DNA from: Inia geoffrensis
Lineage: Eukaryota > Chordata > Mammalia > Artiodactyla > Iniidae
NCBI GenBank assembly: GCA_036417435.1
Contig: CM070912.1
Coordinates: 28,384,055 to 28,448,054 of the forward strand
Direction of reading: 5' to 3'
Length of the DNA: 64,000 bases
A model generated the notes under the pieces. That model was not told where the DNA came from and did no database searches. It saw only the letters and a list, made by a program, of their open reading frames with translations. Made by a program: the position numbers and the translations under genes. Numbering within the stretch: position 1 is the stretch's first letter; every line of letters starts with the position of its first letter. This document shows, piece after piece, positions 10,635 to 22,480 of the stretch.

Positions 10635-10805
10635 CTAGCTCAGCAGCCCTTCCTTCATTCAGCAAACCAGAGCCATCCCTGTCCCAGGAGAATTTCAAAT
10701 ACTTTCACTCAAGGGCTATTTAGCTAAATTCACCGCCTGTCAACAGTCACTGAGAATACAGTGACGAAAGAGTCTCTGCCATCCAGAGACCCGGAGTCCA
10801 CTAGG
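10635..10805 (-). repeat. Possible L2 fragment
   Basis: 'ccttcattcagcaaacc' and 'gagtctctgccatccagaga' follow the antisense L2 3' region loosely. Confidence 0.35.
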
Positions 10806-11430
10806 ATTGTCGCAGTTCTGAGGGTAAGGGGCCCGCTCCCCTCTCCACCCAGGCTTTCTGCCACAGCCAACTCTGGTCTCATGATCCCTCTGAATGAAGG
10901 TCCACGGATGGGCATAGTGGTGGGCAGAGACACTGCAGGGACCACCTCCCCCGTGCCCAGGCCCGCCCATCCCGGTTTTTAACTCTTTACCCAGTTGCCT
11001 GTTTGGCTGAGACCTTGGCTTGCTTTCCCTTGAGCTCACCTGAGTTAGAACTCAAGTTGCTTCTAAAGTCAGCTCCCTTCTTTCGAGGTCATTTAGAGAC
11101 AGAGGAAACAGACTACAAGGATGGCAGCCTGAACCAGAATGAGCTCAGGGGCTGTTCCTCAAAGGCCCTACCCCCGAAGCCCACCCCAGGTCAGGCACGT
11201 CTCCACGGCAACTGTGGGTGTTTTTCTGATTCCAAAAATAAAACTTACTCACCCGTAGAAGATTTAGAAAGTACTAAGTATGGGTGTATACTTTTATGTG
11301 TGTATGTACACAAACATACATGACTAGTAATAAATACTACCACCACTGGATCACCACGACACATATACATACCTGTGTATATATATTAGTTACCTAATCA
11401 AAAACTTACTCTCCCAGCTTTACCATTGAG
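10806..11430. other. No gene or repeat recognised
   Basis: Unique-looking sequence; 11280-11400 has short TG/CA-rich patches and may already be the edge of the ancient L1 that follows. Confidence 0.45.
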
Positions 11431-11439
11431 TATGGTGAT

Positions 11440-12290
11440 AATTAATGGTTTCTGACAAAAACATTTGATCACACCAAAAAAGGACATTTATTCTTCATTT
11501 ACCAAGAATATTTTATCAGATACCGATGATGAGTGTTACCAAATGGACATTTTGGTACCTATCAAGATAAATATCCGGTTTTTCTCCTTTGATTTATTAA
11601 TGGGTGGACTTAATGGATGAATTTCCTAATGTTAAACCATCCTAGAAATCCTAAATTCATTTTAACTTTTTATATATGTTGTTCCTTTAATATATGACTG
11701 AATTTGAGATAGTGATACCTTTCTTGAATTGTTATGTATCCATGCACAAATGCCACCAGTCTATACATTTCTTGTTTCTGCTATCTTTGTCAGATTTTTT
11801 ATACTGGAGTGATACACACTTGAACCAAGGTACAGATATAGATAAAAAATGCTCTAAGAAAATATAAATAGTGAAGGGCTTTTTGTATACACCGTGAAGG
11901 GTGTCCTGAAAATCACCATAAAACCATCCAGGCTTGCTACCTTCTTGGGATACAGTCCTTTCTTAACTTTTATAACTTTCTTCCACAGATTTTTTTGGTC
12001 CCTTCAGGGAGCCTGCCTCATCTTCAATGAATTTTGATACTGAATGCGATCCTAGAAAACAGTCCATCTCATCCCTATTTCCCCATTTCTCAGCACAAAG
12101 TTGTATGTGATATTCTCTTCTCTTTTGAATATTCTCCAAATCCAAGGGTACAACTGTTTTCTTATTTTTCACGTTTTCTCTCTTATCTCCTTGCCACAGG
12201 TTTCTAATTAAATGATATTTTTCAAAGAACCACGTCTTTCTTACTTTTCTCTATCAATTACAATGGTTTTATCATTTTGTGTTTTGTTTG
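11440..12290 (-). mobile_element. Ancient L1 ORF2 remnant
   Basis: Antisense reading gives a degenerate L1 reverse transcriptase region: 'gttaaaccatcctagaaatc' corresponds to a conserved ORF2 stretch, and 12200-12260 ('caaagaaccacgtctttctt') to the segment upstream of it. The frame 11963-12172 encodes a corrupted ORF2 piece. Many indels show it is very old. Confidence 0.6.
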
Positions 12291-12410
12291 TGGGAGGCGG
12301 AGAGTGTGACTGCTTGTTTTGCTAACATCTGTTTAACAGGCTGGGCCTATGTCCGAAAAATCTCCAAAGCAGCCAATGTTGGGAATAAACGCAGACTCTG
12401 CCACCCTTAC

Positions 12411-12517
12411 CTCAATGAGCTTTCTTTCATAGGAGCTTGCTAGTTCCTCGGCAACTTCTCCCGGCTTCTGGTCAGTAACTGTAACTTCTCCATCAACATT
12501 CCAAAGATTTGGTACAA
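12411..12517 (-). CDS. Candidate internal coding exon, gene unknown
   Basis: Read on the minus strand, this 107-bp block is preceded by a strong acceptor (pyrimidine-rich 'tctttcttttcctaaag') and followed by a near-ideal donor ('gag|gtaagg'). The reading frame is open across it and gives about 35 residues, 'PNLWNVDGEVTVTDQKPGEV' and then an acidic, helix-prone end with 'ELASSYERKLIE'. It enters needing one base from the previous exon and leaves at a codon boundary. It belongs to no repeat I know, though an ancient L1 begins ~120 bp downstream. Its composition and intact splice sites look like a real exon, but I do not recognise the protein and cannot see the neighbouring exons; chance or a decayed exon remain possible. 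Confidence 0.55.
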
Positions 12518-13051
12518 CTTTAGGAAAAGAAAGACATTCCATAAGTATTTTAACAGTAATCAAAAATAATTCTCCCAGTTGGAAAAAAAAAAAAAATTCT
12601 TCTTTTCCAAATGGCTTCTCCAGAGAGAAAGCTCTTGTTAAAGGAGAAAAAAAAGACCACAATTACTAATTACTTCAGCATTGCATCATTTTCACAGAAG
12701 TACAATAAATCAAATGATAAGCTGTATTTAAGAACAGCAATAACTGTCCTAGAGACAGATGCACAGGAGTCTGGGGAACGATCCTATAGCTACTTTCCAT
12801 TTCAGGGGAAAACAGACAATGCTTTGGCAAATATAAGAGCCTACACTTACATCTTTTATACTGGTCATATTTCTTTTTCTCCAACAAAAAAGTTTTCCAG
12901 GAGATAGCGGCTGCCTAGAGCCTGAAGTAAAATGGTAACGGGGCTCAGATTATATTTAGAACCAAGGAATCTTCTGGAAGAACTCTAAAACCAATGCACA
13001 ATGACAATGCAAAGACATCTTCATGGGATACTGACTCTCAGGTCAGCACAA
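12518..13051. other. No gene or repeat recognised
   Basis: If the candidate exon is real this is intron. It holds an A14-type run near 12581-12596 and otherwise unique-looking sequence. Confidence 0.45.
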
Positions 13052-13065
13052 GAATTAGCACAGTA

Positions 13066-13996
13066 TTTTAAGGAACCTCCATACCCTTTTCCATAGTGGC
13101 TGCACCAATTTACATTCCCACCAACAGTGGAGGAGGGTTCCCTTTTCTCCACACCCTCTCCAGCATTTACTGTTTGTAGACTTTTTAATGATGGTCATTT
13201 TGACTGGTGTGAGGTGATTCCTCATTGTAGTTTTGATTTGCATTTCTCTAATAATTAGTGATATTGAGTGTCTTTTCACATGCCTGTTGACCACCTATAT
13301 GTCTTCTTCAGAGAAATGTCTATTTAGGTCTTCTGCCCATTTTTTGATTGGGTTGTTTGTTTCTTTTATATTAAGCTGTATGAGCCAAAAATAGAGTTAC
13401 ATATATCCAGAGAAAACTTTAATTTGAAAAGATACATGTACCCCCATATTCATAGCAGCATGATTTACAATAGCCAAAACATGGAAGCAACCTAAGTGTC
13501 CATTGACAAATGAACAGGTAAAGAAGATGTGGTACATATACACAATGGAATACTACTCAGCCATAAAAAAGAATGAAATAATGCCATTTGCAGCAACATG
13601 GATGGACCTAGACATTATCATACTAAGTAAAGTAAATCAGACAGAGAAAGACAAATACCATATGATATCACTTACGTATGGAATCTTAAAAAGTGATACA
13701 AATGAACTTATTTACAAAACAGAAATAGACTCACAGACAAAGAAAACCAACTTATGGTTACCAAAGCGGAAAGGAGGGGAGGGATAAATTGGGAATTTGG
13801 GATTAACAGATACATACTACTTTATATAAAATAGGTAAACAACAAGGACCTACTGTATAGCACAAGAAACTGTAATAACCTATTATGGAAAAGAATCTGA
13901 AAAAAAAATATGTATAACTGAGTCACTTTGCTGTACACTTGAAGCTAACACAACATTGTAAATCAACTATACTTCAATTAAAAAAAAAACAAAACG
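13066..13996 (+). mobile_element. L1 insertion with inverted 5' segment (twin priming)
   Basis: The 3' half (13385-13996) is L1 ORF2 C terminus, 3' UTR and A-tail in plus orientation. The 5' half (13066-13384) is the adjoining upstream ORF2 segment in reverse. In the intact L1 the two pieces are contiguous. The whole unit is bounded by one 14-bp target-site duplication, 'gaattagcacagta', at 13052-13065 and 13997-14010. This is the known signature of twin priming during target-primed reverse transcription. Confidence 0.95.
13385..13786 (+). pseudogene. L1 ORF2 C-terminal remnant
   Basis: The frame from 13503 reads '[20 protein letters not shown]', the conserved ORF2 C-terminal region. It lacks the endonuclease and reverse transcriptase and is cut off by the inversion junction, so it is non-functional. 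Confidence 0.85.
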
Positions 13997-14010
13997 GAAT
14001 TAGCACAGTA

Positions 14011-14699
14011 GGTGCCCATGGGCATTGTTTCTACTATCAGATATACACCCACATATGCTCACTTTGTAGAGAAGAGTAAAAAGATAAAAACTGGGAAAGA
14101 GCCAGATAATTCCAAGATAAGTAGAAGGAGAGCAGTGGAGAACTCCTGCACGAGCAGTTAAGAAGACCCAGTAGTGTGACTATGGATTCACCCCACGTCT
14201 AAAAACAAGCATCAGGGATGCAGATGCAGATGCCTGTGTGTCCTGAGATGAGATTCCTGGATGCCCCATCAAGTGTGATGAGACGGCAATGAGGCAGAAC
14301 AGGAAGCTAAGGTGAGCCCCCCAGCGACTGGGATTCGAGAGACACGGGCTCTGGTCAGGCACTGAGGGAGAAGTCAACACGGGGAAAAGCTGAGCAAAAA
14401 TGGGACTCGCTGCTGGGCCTGAACTGACCAGTGGCTCCACCTTCAGCCCTTCACGGAGCCTCCATCAGGCCACAGCTGGCCAGGGCCCCGGAGGTGGCAA
14501 GGCCCCTGCGTGACGGCACAGAACATACTGGAATAAAACCCTAAGTGGTTTCCATCCCAGCAGTGACTATAGCTCTAGCCACTACTGCAAGGAGTGACCC
14601 AGTAACAACCTGTTAAAGTTGACAGATTGAACATGTTAATTTACATTCACAACCTCTCAAAATCTCATTAAAATACCAATTAAAAATAATTCCTTCTAA
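14011..14699. other. No gene or repeat recognised
   Basis: No family recognised; the minus-strand frame at 14180-14440 lacks splice support. Confidence 0.45.
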
Positions 14700-16190
14700 A
14701 GGCACCACCCTTAAAGAAAAAGAGAATGAGAGAGAAAACAACACAACAAAATTTTAGAAGCTGAGAAGAAGGTAGGTAACTGGTGAGGAACCTGACAGAC
14801 CTGAGAAAATTTCATTCTCAGCTACAAGTGGGCAACTGCAAAGCACAATCTGATTAAAGTGAACAACTTGCATAAACTGCTAACACGAGACACTTCTAGG
14901 AGCGGGAGTGAACACCAGCTAAAAGTCCAAAGAAGGGATAAAAGTCTGCCTTAAGAAGCAACTAGCAGAAGACTAGGGGTTTATTCCCCAGAAAAGGTTA
15001 AAAAAAAAACCCCAAAAAACCAGTAGCTGCGCCTGAGTTGAAGGTAGAGGTATCTTACTAAAAACAGAGGTAAAAATAATACACACTGAACTTTTGAAGT
15101 TTTGCCATTCTTCTTCCCTCCCCACTCCCAGAGCAGCAGGCATCAGGCATGTACCTCTAAGCAAGGGAACAGAAAGTAATTTTCTAGGAATCTACCAGCC
15201 AAAGAGGAAAGGGCTCAATGTGGGAGGTTTTCCAGGAAAATGGCACAGCCCCTCACCCCACCAAGAAATGATCTTAGTTTTTAATCAGTGTTTTAGTACC
15301 CCACTCCTACATCTGCGAAGACAGCCAGAAATCACCTTACATTTGAGGCAAGCGCCTAAGATGAAAGCCAGGGACCAGAATAAACAAAGAGAGAAATCAA
15401 CATGTAGGAAAGAAAAATTATTAAGTGAGAAGAACGTTTCGAAAGCAAACTACCGGTAATACTCCCAGAGAGAGAGGAGAAGGTGCCGTTGAGAAACGGG
15501 AAGAGGGAGACACTTGAAAAGAACACACAGAATGTATCAAAGCCCTTTGGAAAGCAAAACTATGACAGCAAAAATGGAATACCATGTATAAGGGATAGAC
15601 GGTAAAGAAATTTCTAGAGAATAGCGCCAGAGGATGACAAAATGGAGAACAAAAAAGGAAATCAAGAATTACCAAATGAGAAGAGCCCAAGAAAGAAAAA
15701 ATAACAGAGAGGAGGAAGTCAAAGATACAATTCAAGAAATGTCCCAGAACCACCAGACATGCGTGTTGAAGCGGAGGAGCTCTACTGAGGATAAGCGTGA
15801 TGATAGCGATGCTCACATGCTCACAGTGAAACTCCACAACACGGGAGACAAAGAGGAGCGGGTACAAACTCCTGGCGTGGAAGCACAAGTTTTACAGAGG
15901 ATTAAAAAAAATCAGAAATGGCAATAGGATTTCTGAACAGCACCACTGTAAGCTAGAAAACAATGAATCTTCAATGTCCTGGGTGGAATCATTTCCAACC
16001 TGGAATGATCTACAAAGCCAAACCATGTGAGAGGCGGGTAAAGGCATTTACAGACACGCAACCTCTCAAAACGTTTACCTCCCACCCAAAGAAGAGAAGA
16101 AATCTAGGAGGAGGAAGACAGGGATGCCAACATATAGGAGATGCAACACAAAAGTGAGTTTGAGAAAATTCTTAATGAAAACCAGAGCGG
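14700..16190 (+). mobile_element. HAL1-like element (L1 ORF1-type remnant)
   Basis: The part 15600-16110 follows HAL1, a mammalian half-L1 with an ORF1-like gene only. Frame 15634-15927 is lysine- and glutamate-rich ('KNYQMRRAQERKNNREEEVK') as in the ORF1 coiled coil, and it is followed by a degraded RNA-binding-like section. The 5' portion 14700-15600 is assigned with less certainty. Stops and frameshifts abolish coding. Confidence 0.55.
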
Positions 16191-16604
16191 GAAGAACCTG
16201 CAGGCCATCATGGATAAACGGATAAACAAAGTGTGGTATGTGCCCATCCAACGGGTTACTCTTCAGCTTTACAAAGGAATGAAGTACTGACACATGCCAC
16301 AACATGGATGGACCTTGAAAACATGATGTTAAGTGAAAAAAGCCACACATGATGTTAAGTGAAAAGGCCTCATACTGCATGATTCCATGACATGTCCAGA
16401 GTGGTATTGATGTCCAAGGGCTGGGAGGAAGGAGCAATGGGGAGTGATCGCTAATGAGTATCAGGTTTCTTTCTGGGGTGATAAAAAATGCCCTGGAAAC
16501 AGAAAATGATGGTTGCACAACCTTGTGAATATACCAAAACCACTGAACTGTGCACTTTAAAGGGGTGAACTGTATAGTACACGAATTATATCTCAATAAA
16601 GGAG
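16191..16604 (+). mobile_element. Old L1M 3' end inside the HAL1 region
   Basis: 'caacatggatggaccttgaa', 'gatggttgcacaaccttgtg' and 'ttatatctcaataaa' are the ordered landmarks of L1M 3' ends. HAL1-like sequence lies on both sides, suggesting insertion. An internal 26-bp tandem duplication is present at 16321-16366. Confidence 0.75.
16321..16366 (+). repeat. 26-bp tandem duplication
   Basis: 'acatgatgttaagtgaaaa' occurs at 16321 and again at 16347, with a shared 'agccac' spacer, so the unit is 26 bp. It is local to this L1M copy. Confidence 0.85.
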
Positions 16605-17290
16605 GAGTGAGTTGGAGAGTACAGGCCCACAGAGTAGTCAGGCTTCTTCCAGCTACAGGTCAGAGGACCCCAGGAGAGACTGCCTCAGGATGACACTGAT
16701 GACTCAAGTGTTTGAAAACACTGAGATTTATGTAACTGAGGGAAATTTTGAAGCTGAATTAGTGATAAGTATGCAGAATGCCAACAAAATTTAAAAAACA
16801 AAAACAGGAAAGTATTAACTTCAAAGAAATTTACAAGTTGTCCAAAAATAGTAATCATGTATCTCATGGCTCAACTGTGGAGAGCATTTTCAGAGTCACA
16901 ATAATGTAATCGTGGATCATGGATCTAACCAAAATGAGTACATAACTGTGCTAGATTATATGACAGCCGGAGGGTGTGTGTGTGTATATGTCTGTCTGTG
17001 TGTGTACACAGTTCAAGGGCGTGGAGGATCAGAGAATGCTACCCTTCATCTTCCACAATGAGAAATCAATAAACAACACCTACAACTGAAAAATCAACCA
17101 ATGGCAACAGACACACATTATTCAGAGATACGAAGGTAACTACTAAAACAATCAGTTAAAAAGCAGTTGCTTGTGAGGAGTGGGAAATGGGGAAAGATGG
17201 TGGCTAGAAGTATCAGGTCTTTTACCACAAGGCTATGTACAAAAGCTCAATTTTTTAAAAAACTAAACTCAATTTCATTTGGTGAAATAA
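16605..17290 (+). mobile_element. Possible HAL1 3' part
   Basis: The block around 16690-16800 ('actgatgactcaagtgtttg', 'gctgaattagtgataagt') follows the 3' region of HAL1-like elements. A TG-rich patch lies at 16975-17009. Assignment is tentative. Confidence 0.4.
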
Positions 17291-17339
17291 ATTTTTTTAA
17301 ATTTTTAAATAAAAAGCTGAAAGGCTGAAAGCATTTCCT

Positions 17340-18990
17340 CTAAGATCAGGAATAAGATAAAGATGCCCACCCTCGCCACTTTTATTCAGCACAGTATTGG
17401 AAGTCCTAGCCACGGCAATCAGACAAGAAATAAAAGGAGTCTAAATTGGAAAGGAAGAAGTAAAACCGGCACTGTTTGCTAATGACATGATACTATACAT
17501 AGAAAATCCTGAAGATACCACCAAAAAAACGACTGGAGCACATTAATGAACTCAGTAAAGTTACAGGATATAAAAATAATATTCAGAAATCTGTTGCATT
17601 TCTCTACATTAATAATGAGCTATAAAGAAAGACAAATTTAAAAAACAATCCCATTTACCATCACATCAAAAAGAATAAAATGCCTAGGAATAAATCTAAC
17701 CAAGGAGGTAAAAGACCTGTACTCAGAAAACTTTAAGACACTGATGAAAGAAACTGAAGACAACACAGACAGAAAGATACACTGTGTTCATGGACTGAAA
17801 AAATTAGTATTGTTAAAATGACCATAATACCCAAGGCCATCTACGGATTCAATGCAATCCCTATCAAAATACCAATGGCATTTTTCACAGAACTCGAATA
17901 CTTCTAAAATTTGTATGGAAATACAAAAGACTCCATATAACCAAAACAATCTGGAGAAAGAACAGAGCTGGAGGCATCACACTCCTTGATTTCAGACAAG
18001 ACTACAAAGCTACAGCAATCAAAACAGTATAGTACTGGCATAAAAACAGGCATATAGATCAATGGAAGAGAAGAGAGAGCCCAGAAATAAACCCACGCAC
18101 TTTTGGTCAATTGACCTACAACAAAGGAGGCAAGAATATATAATGGGGAAAAGACAGTCTTTTCAATTACTGGTACTGGGAAAACTGGACAGATACATAT
18201 AAAAGAATGAAATCAGAACATTTCTCACACCATATACAAAAATAAATTCAAAATGAGTTAAAGAACTAAATGTAAGACCAGAAACTATAAAACTCCTAAA
18301 AGAAAACACAGGCAGAACACTGTTTGACATAAACTGTAGTGGTATTTCTTTTGGATCCGTCTCCTAAGGCAAAGGAAACAAAAGCAAAAATAAGCAAATG
18401 GGACCTAATTTAACTTAAAAGCTTTTGCACAGCAAAGGAAACCATAAACAACAGCAAAAAAGACAACCTACTGAATAGGAGAAAATATTTGCAAATAATA
18501 TAACCAACAGGGGGCTAATATCCAAAATATATAAACAGCTCATACAGCTCAATACCAAACAACAACAACCCAAATTTAAAATGGTCAGAAGACCTGAATA
18601 GACATTTTTCAAAAAGAGATATACAGATGGCAAACAGGCACACGATGCTCAACGTTCCTAATCATCACTGAAATGCAAATCAAAACCACAATGCAGCATC
18701 ACCTCACACCTATCAAAATGGCTATCATCAAGAGACCACAAAAAACAAATGTTGGCAAGAATATATATTGCTGCAGCCTCTGTGAAAAACAGTATGGAGG
18801 TTCCTCAAAAAAACTAAAAATAGAACTACCATATGATCCAGCAATTCCATTCCTGGGTATATATCTGAAGAAAATGAAAACACTAATCTGAAAAGATACA
18901 AACACCCCAGTGTTCATAGGAGCATTATTTACAATTGCCAAGATATGGAAGCAACCTAAGCGTCCATCAACAGATGAATGGATAAAGATG
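17340..18990 (+). pseudogene. L1 ORF2 remnant, reverse transcriptase to near C terminus
   Basis: The segment carries the ORF2 order from before the catalytic motif to the C-terminal region and stops abruptly without a 3' UTR. At 17478-17494 the usual FADD catalytic motif reads 'FAND', so one catalytic aspartate codon is lost. Frame 18673-18891 gives '[20 protein letters not shown]', a conserved ORF2 motif. Several stops break it. It is older than the L1 at 54-61 kb. Confidence 0.85.
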
Positions 18991-19744
18991 TATCTCTATA
19001 GCTTATAGATATTAGGAAAGTGAGGGGAGCCATCTCATCGGTTAGACACTCCCCGCATCTCTACTGGCAAGGTGAGCTGTGGCAAGGCACCAGAAGTTAG
19101 TCGTCCCTTTAGCTGAAGTTTGTACAAGCACCACCATCTGATTTGTGTATTTTCAAGTCAAGAAGATTCCATCTGCCTCGGGAGCAGGAGAACATTCAGG
19201 CGTTCAAGGAAGACAGCATAATAAAAGTGTGAGTAACACCAAGTCATTTGAGAGCCAAAAATGGCAGCTTACAGCACCATTTCACACACTCTGCACATCC
19301 TCCAGTAAACCAGTCAACTTGGAGAGGATCAACTGTGATTGAATTCTGCAAGTCAAATCTGAACAACCGATACAAACATTTGTGACTGATCACACTTCAA
19401 GTCTGTTGTTGTTCTTTTAAGATACCTATTTCCTGAGAGTGATCTATTAGTCTTGGAACAGAGAGACAGACAATTTAACAGCCCAGGAGGAAGCTCTATT
19501 CGTTTCCAAAATAGCTCACTCTGAATTCCAGGGTACAAGACTATGCCATCTTAAGCCTAAAATTTTTTCATTAACAATCTCGGTCCATATTTTGAGTTAC
19601 TTTGACAGTGTTCAGAACTTGACCTTCTGCCCTGCTCAAGCACTGCACGAAGAGGGCAGCTGCTGGTCCCCAACAGGACAGAAAGAAACTTTCACCCACA
19701 TGGTTAGATATTTCAACCGTGGATAAGAAACTTAAGCTGTAGTC
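18991..19744. other. No gene or repeat recognised
   Basis: Unique-looking sequence with short frames on both strands but no splice or family support. Confidence 0.45.
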
Positions 19745-20086
19745 ACCCCCCACCTTATCTACAATTTTACTTCCCCTGGGTTTCAGTTACCTGTGGTCAA
19801 CCGTGGTCCAAAAAATATTAAATGGAAAATTCCAGAAATAAATAATTTGTAAGTTTCAAATCATGCACCATTCTCAGTAGCATGGTGAGACCTTGCACTA
19901 CCCTGGCTCTGTCCCGCCCAGGACGTGACTCACCTCTTTGGGCAGAGTATCCAATGCTGTATATACGACCTGCCCATTAGTACAGGATAAAAACAGCATA
20001 TATGGGATGTGGTACTATGGGCAGTTTCAGGCATCCCCTGGGCTCTTGGAACCTCTCCCGGGAGGATGGGCGGGGAGGGGACTGTG
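19745..20086 (+). mobile_element. Tigger-type (pogo) DNA transposon, non-autonomous
   Basis: 'gggtttcagttacctgtggt', 'aaatggaaaattccagaaat' and the far-end 'ggcagtttcaggcatcccct' are ordered landmarks of short Tigger derivatives. The ends approximate inverted repeats: 'agtcaccccccac' on the left and the complement of 'gggaggggact' class sequence on the right. The transposase gene is absent, which fits an internally deleted, ~340-bp copy. Confidence 0.8.
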
Positions 20087-21170
20087 TTGAAAAGACCAAA
20101 ACATAAACACAGGTCCAAAAGCAAAACAGGGTAAGGGCTGTATTTAATTTGCTAAACGAAATTTGAAAGCTACATCCATACACAATGGGTTCTCATATAA
20201 ATAAAACAATGATATCGCGTCATCTTACACAGCACCTTGGAGCCTCCATATAGAACTCAGTCTGGCCAGCTGACGTTTGCGCCAAAGGTGAAGCTATCTA
20301 CATTATCTGTCTAGCACAGAATGCCCCATAACCCAAGCAACCTAGTGAATATCCATATTATTCACAGGAACATCTACACTTTATTCACTTGCACATACTC
20401 TGAGTAGTCAGCAGTTTTCTCTGGTATTTCCTTGATGGCATAATTATCAAAGTTAGACTCCAAATGGAAAAAAATTTCACAAAAATAATAAGCCTTCTCT
20501 CTTTAAATCCAAATAGACACTGAAACTGTGTTTGATAGAAGCACAAAGACACTGACTTTAAATCACAACTATTTTTCATGTTCCAGAAAAGCTGTGGGTT
20601 TGTTAGCACCACTAGCAGGTCATTTAAACTTAGGGAACATGACACAGTTTTTCACCTCCTTGCTGCCTGCTGAGGTGTCTGTGATAAGTCACCTGAAATA
20701 AGCAGACACTATGCTGGTCTCACTGGCAGTCAAAGCACCAGAAAACACATGGGGGGTTTTGCCTAAATTATTTTAAGCAAAACTTCAGATACCATGGAAA
20801 GCAGCATGGCAAACAGTATGATAAGGTTACTGTTCTGCTTTCAATTTGAACAAGCTTAGCCTGACCCGGATGCAAACAGTATGTGATGCTGGTGGTGAAT
20901 GAGGATAAAGAACAATTTAAAATTCAGAGATGGTTCCCTTGAACATTCTAATGCACAAAGGGAGGTGTGCCAGGTCCTGTAACAGGGGGCTGGGTGTGGT
21001 GTGATGGGAATCTGGGACATGTGCAGGTTCCAAAGGAGAACAGTTCCTCCTGGGTAAGGTGACACTGATCCTTACAAAACAGCAGGTACCCACACTTGTT
21101 CCAACAAAGAAAACAGTCTTCATAATAACAGCATCTACCGTCCTCCAAACACTTGCTGAGGCAGCGGGAG
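20087..21170. other. No gene or repeat recognised
   Basis: A 1.1-kb stretch without a family match or a splice-bounded frame. Confidence 0.45.
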
Positions 21171-21174
21171 AGCA

Positions 21175-21275
21175 CAGCGAATGAGGCAGCGTGAACTCTG
21201 CAATCAGACAGATACCAGGTGCAAAGTCTGGCCCCACCACTCACCAGTGAGTGACCTTGGGCAAGTGTTTCATCC
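21175..21275 (+). repeat. MIR fragment
   Basis: 'gagtgaccttgggcaagtgt' is the MIR core; the 3' part is missing where a L2 copy follows. Confidence 0.75.
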
Positions 21276-21352
21276 TTTCACTCAACAACTGACTACTTAA
21301 GATTCATTACATGCCAGACACTAGACACTAGATAGTTAATACAGGGATGTAT

Positions 21353-21378
21353 GGGGGTGGGGAGGGGGGTGGTGGGGA
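21353..21378 (+). repeat. G-rich tract, possible G-quadruplex
   Basis: Runs of G5, G4, G6 and G4, separated by one to four bases, can in principle form a quadruplex. It lies within the L2 copy, so it is likely a product of mutation in the repeat. Confidence 0.6.
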
Positions 21379-21882
21379 ATGCCAGTATGAAACTTACACT
21401 CTAGTGGGAGGAGTCAGAAAATAACTCTTTAATATGTCAGGCTGTAAGACGTGCTTTGGGAGGGTTAAAGCATGGTGGTGGAGAAATACTAATTATATAA
21501 AGTATAAGGAAAGGCCTCACCATGGAGGTACCATCTGAGCATAGACCAGAATAAAGTGGGGGACTGAGTCATGCAAAGCCCTGGGGGGGGAGGGCATTCC
21601 TGAGAATGGCAAGTGCAAAGGCCCTGAGGTAGGCACAGGCCTAATGTGTTCCAGGAACAGTAGGAAGGCCAGTGTGGCTTAAGGATAATGCATGAGGAAG
21701 AGATCGACAGGAAATGAGACCACAGAGGAGATGGCAGGGGTTTGCAGGCTATGGTATTTTATTCTGAGCAAAACAGGAAGCCCCTGGAAGACTGAACAAA
21801 AGGTGGTATGATCAGACATATTTTTTTAAAGATCATTCTACTGGCTCTATGAAGGGGCAACTGTGGAAGCTGGGAGGGGAGG

Positions 21883-22480
21883 TGTAGTGGCTGGGGATGT
21901 ACCCAGCTCAGGTCTCCCTTCAAGGGAGAACTCACTGCTCTACCAGTAGCAAGGACTGCAGTTAGCTGACAACCACCAGCTGCAGCCCCTTCCAGATGTG
22001 CTAATCCTGCAGGGCAGCCTTAGTCAGTGGCTGAGCACAGAGAGGTACCTCGGGGCAATGTGGTACTCCTCTAATGAGCAATCTTTTTTTTTTTTTTCTG
22101 TACGCGGGCCTCTCATTGTTGTGGCCTCTCCCGTTGCAGAGCACAGGCTCCAGACGCGCAGGCTCAGCAGCCATGGCTCACGGGCCCAGCCGCTCCGCAG
22201 TATGTGGGATCCTCCTGGACCGGGGCACGAACCCGTGTACCCTGCATCGGCAGGTGGACTCTCAACCATTGCGCCACCAGGGAAGCCCAATGAGCAATCT
22301 TTGACAGAGCTCCCCAACAAGGTGGGTGGGCAAAACTTTGTTAAATCTGCATCCAAATCTGAGGCTCTCCCGGCCCGATGCTGCCTGTCCCCTTTATATT
22401 TCATAGGCATTATCCCCCAGGGCACCTCCTGTGCTCCTAACTTTGTAGCAGCATCTTCTTCCGAGAGAATCCAGGGCACA
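21883..22480 (+). mobile_element. LTR inserted into the L2
   Basis: The insert begins with TG ('tgtagtggctgggg') and ends with CA ('ccagggcaca'). Near the end, 'cagcatcttcttccgagaga' has the terminal form of ERVL/MaLR-type LTRs. L2 sequence is contiguous on either side. The flanking 5-mers (ggagg and gagct) are too diverged to prove a target-site duplication. The SINE at 22085-22288 lies inside it. Confidence 0.55.
22085..22288 (-). mobile_element. CHR-family SINE (short form)
   Basis: It is the reverse complement of the CHR SINE: a T-run tail (22084-22097), the 'gggcacgaaccc' B-box complement, and the head 'gcgccaccagggaagccc'. The 12-bp target-site duplication 'aatgagcaatct' at 22073-22084 and 22289-22300 is perfect. 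Confidence 0.97.
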
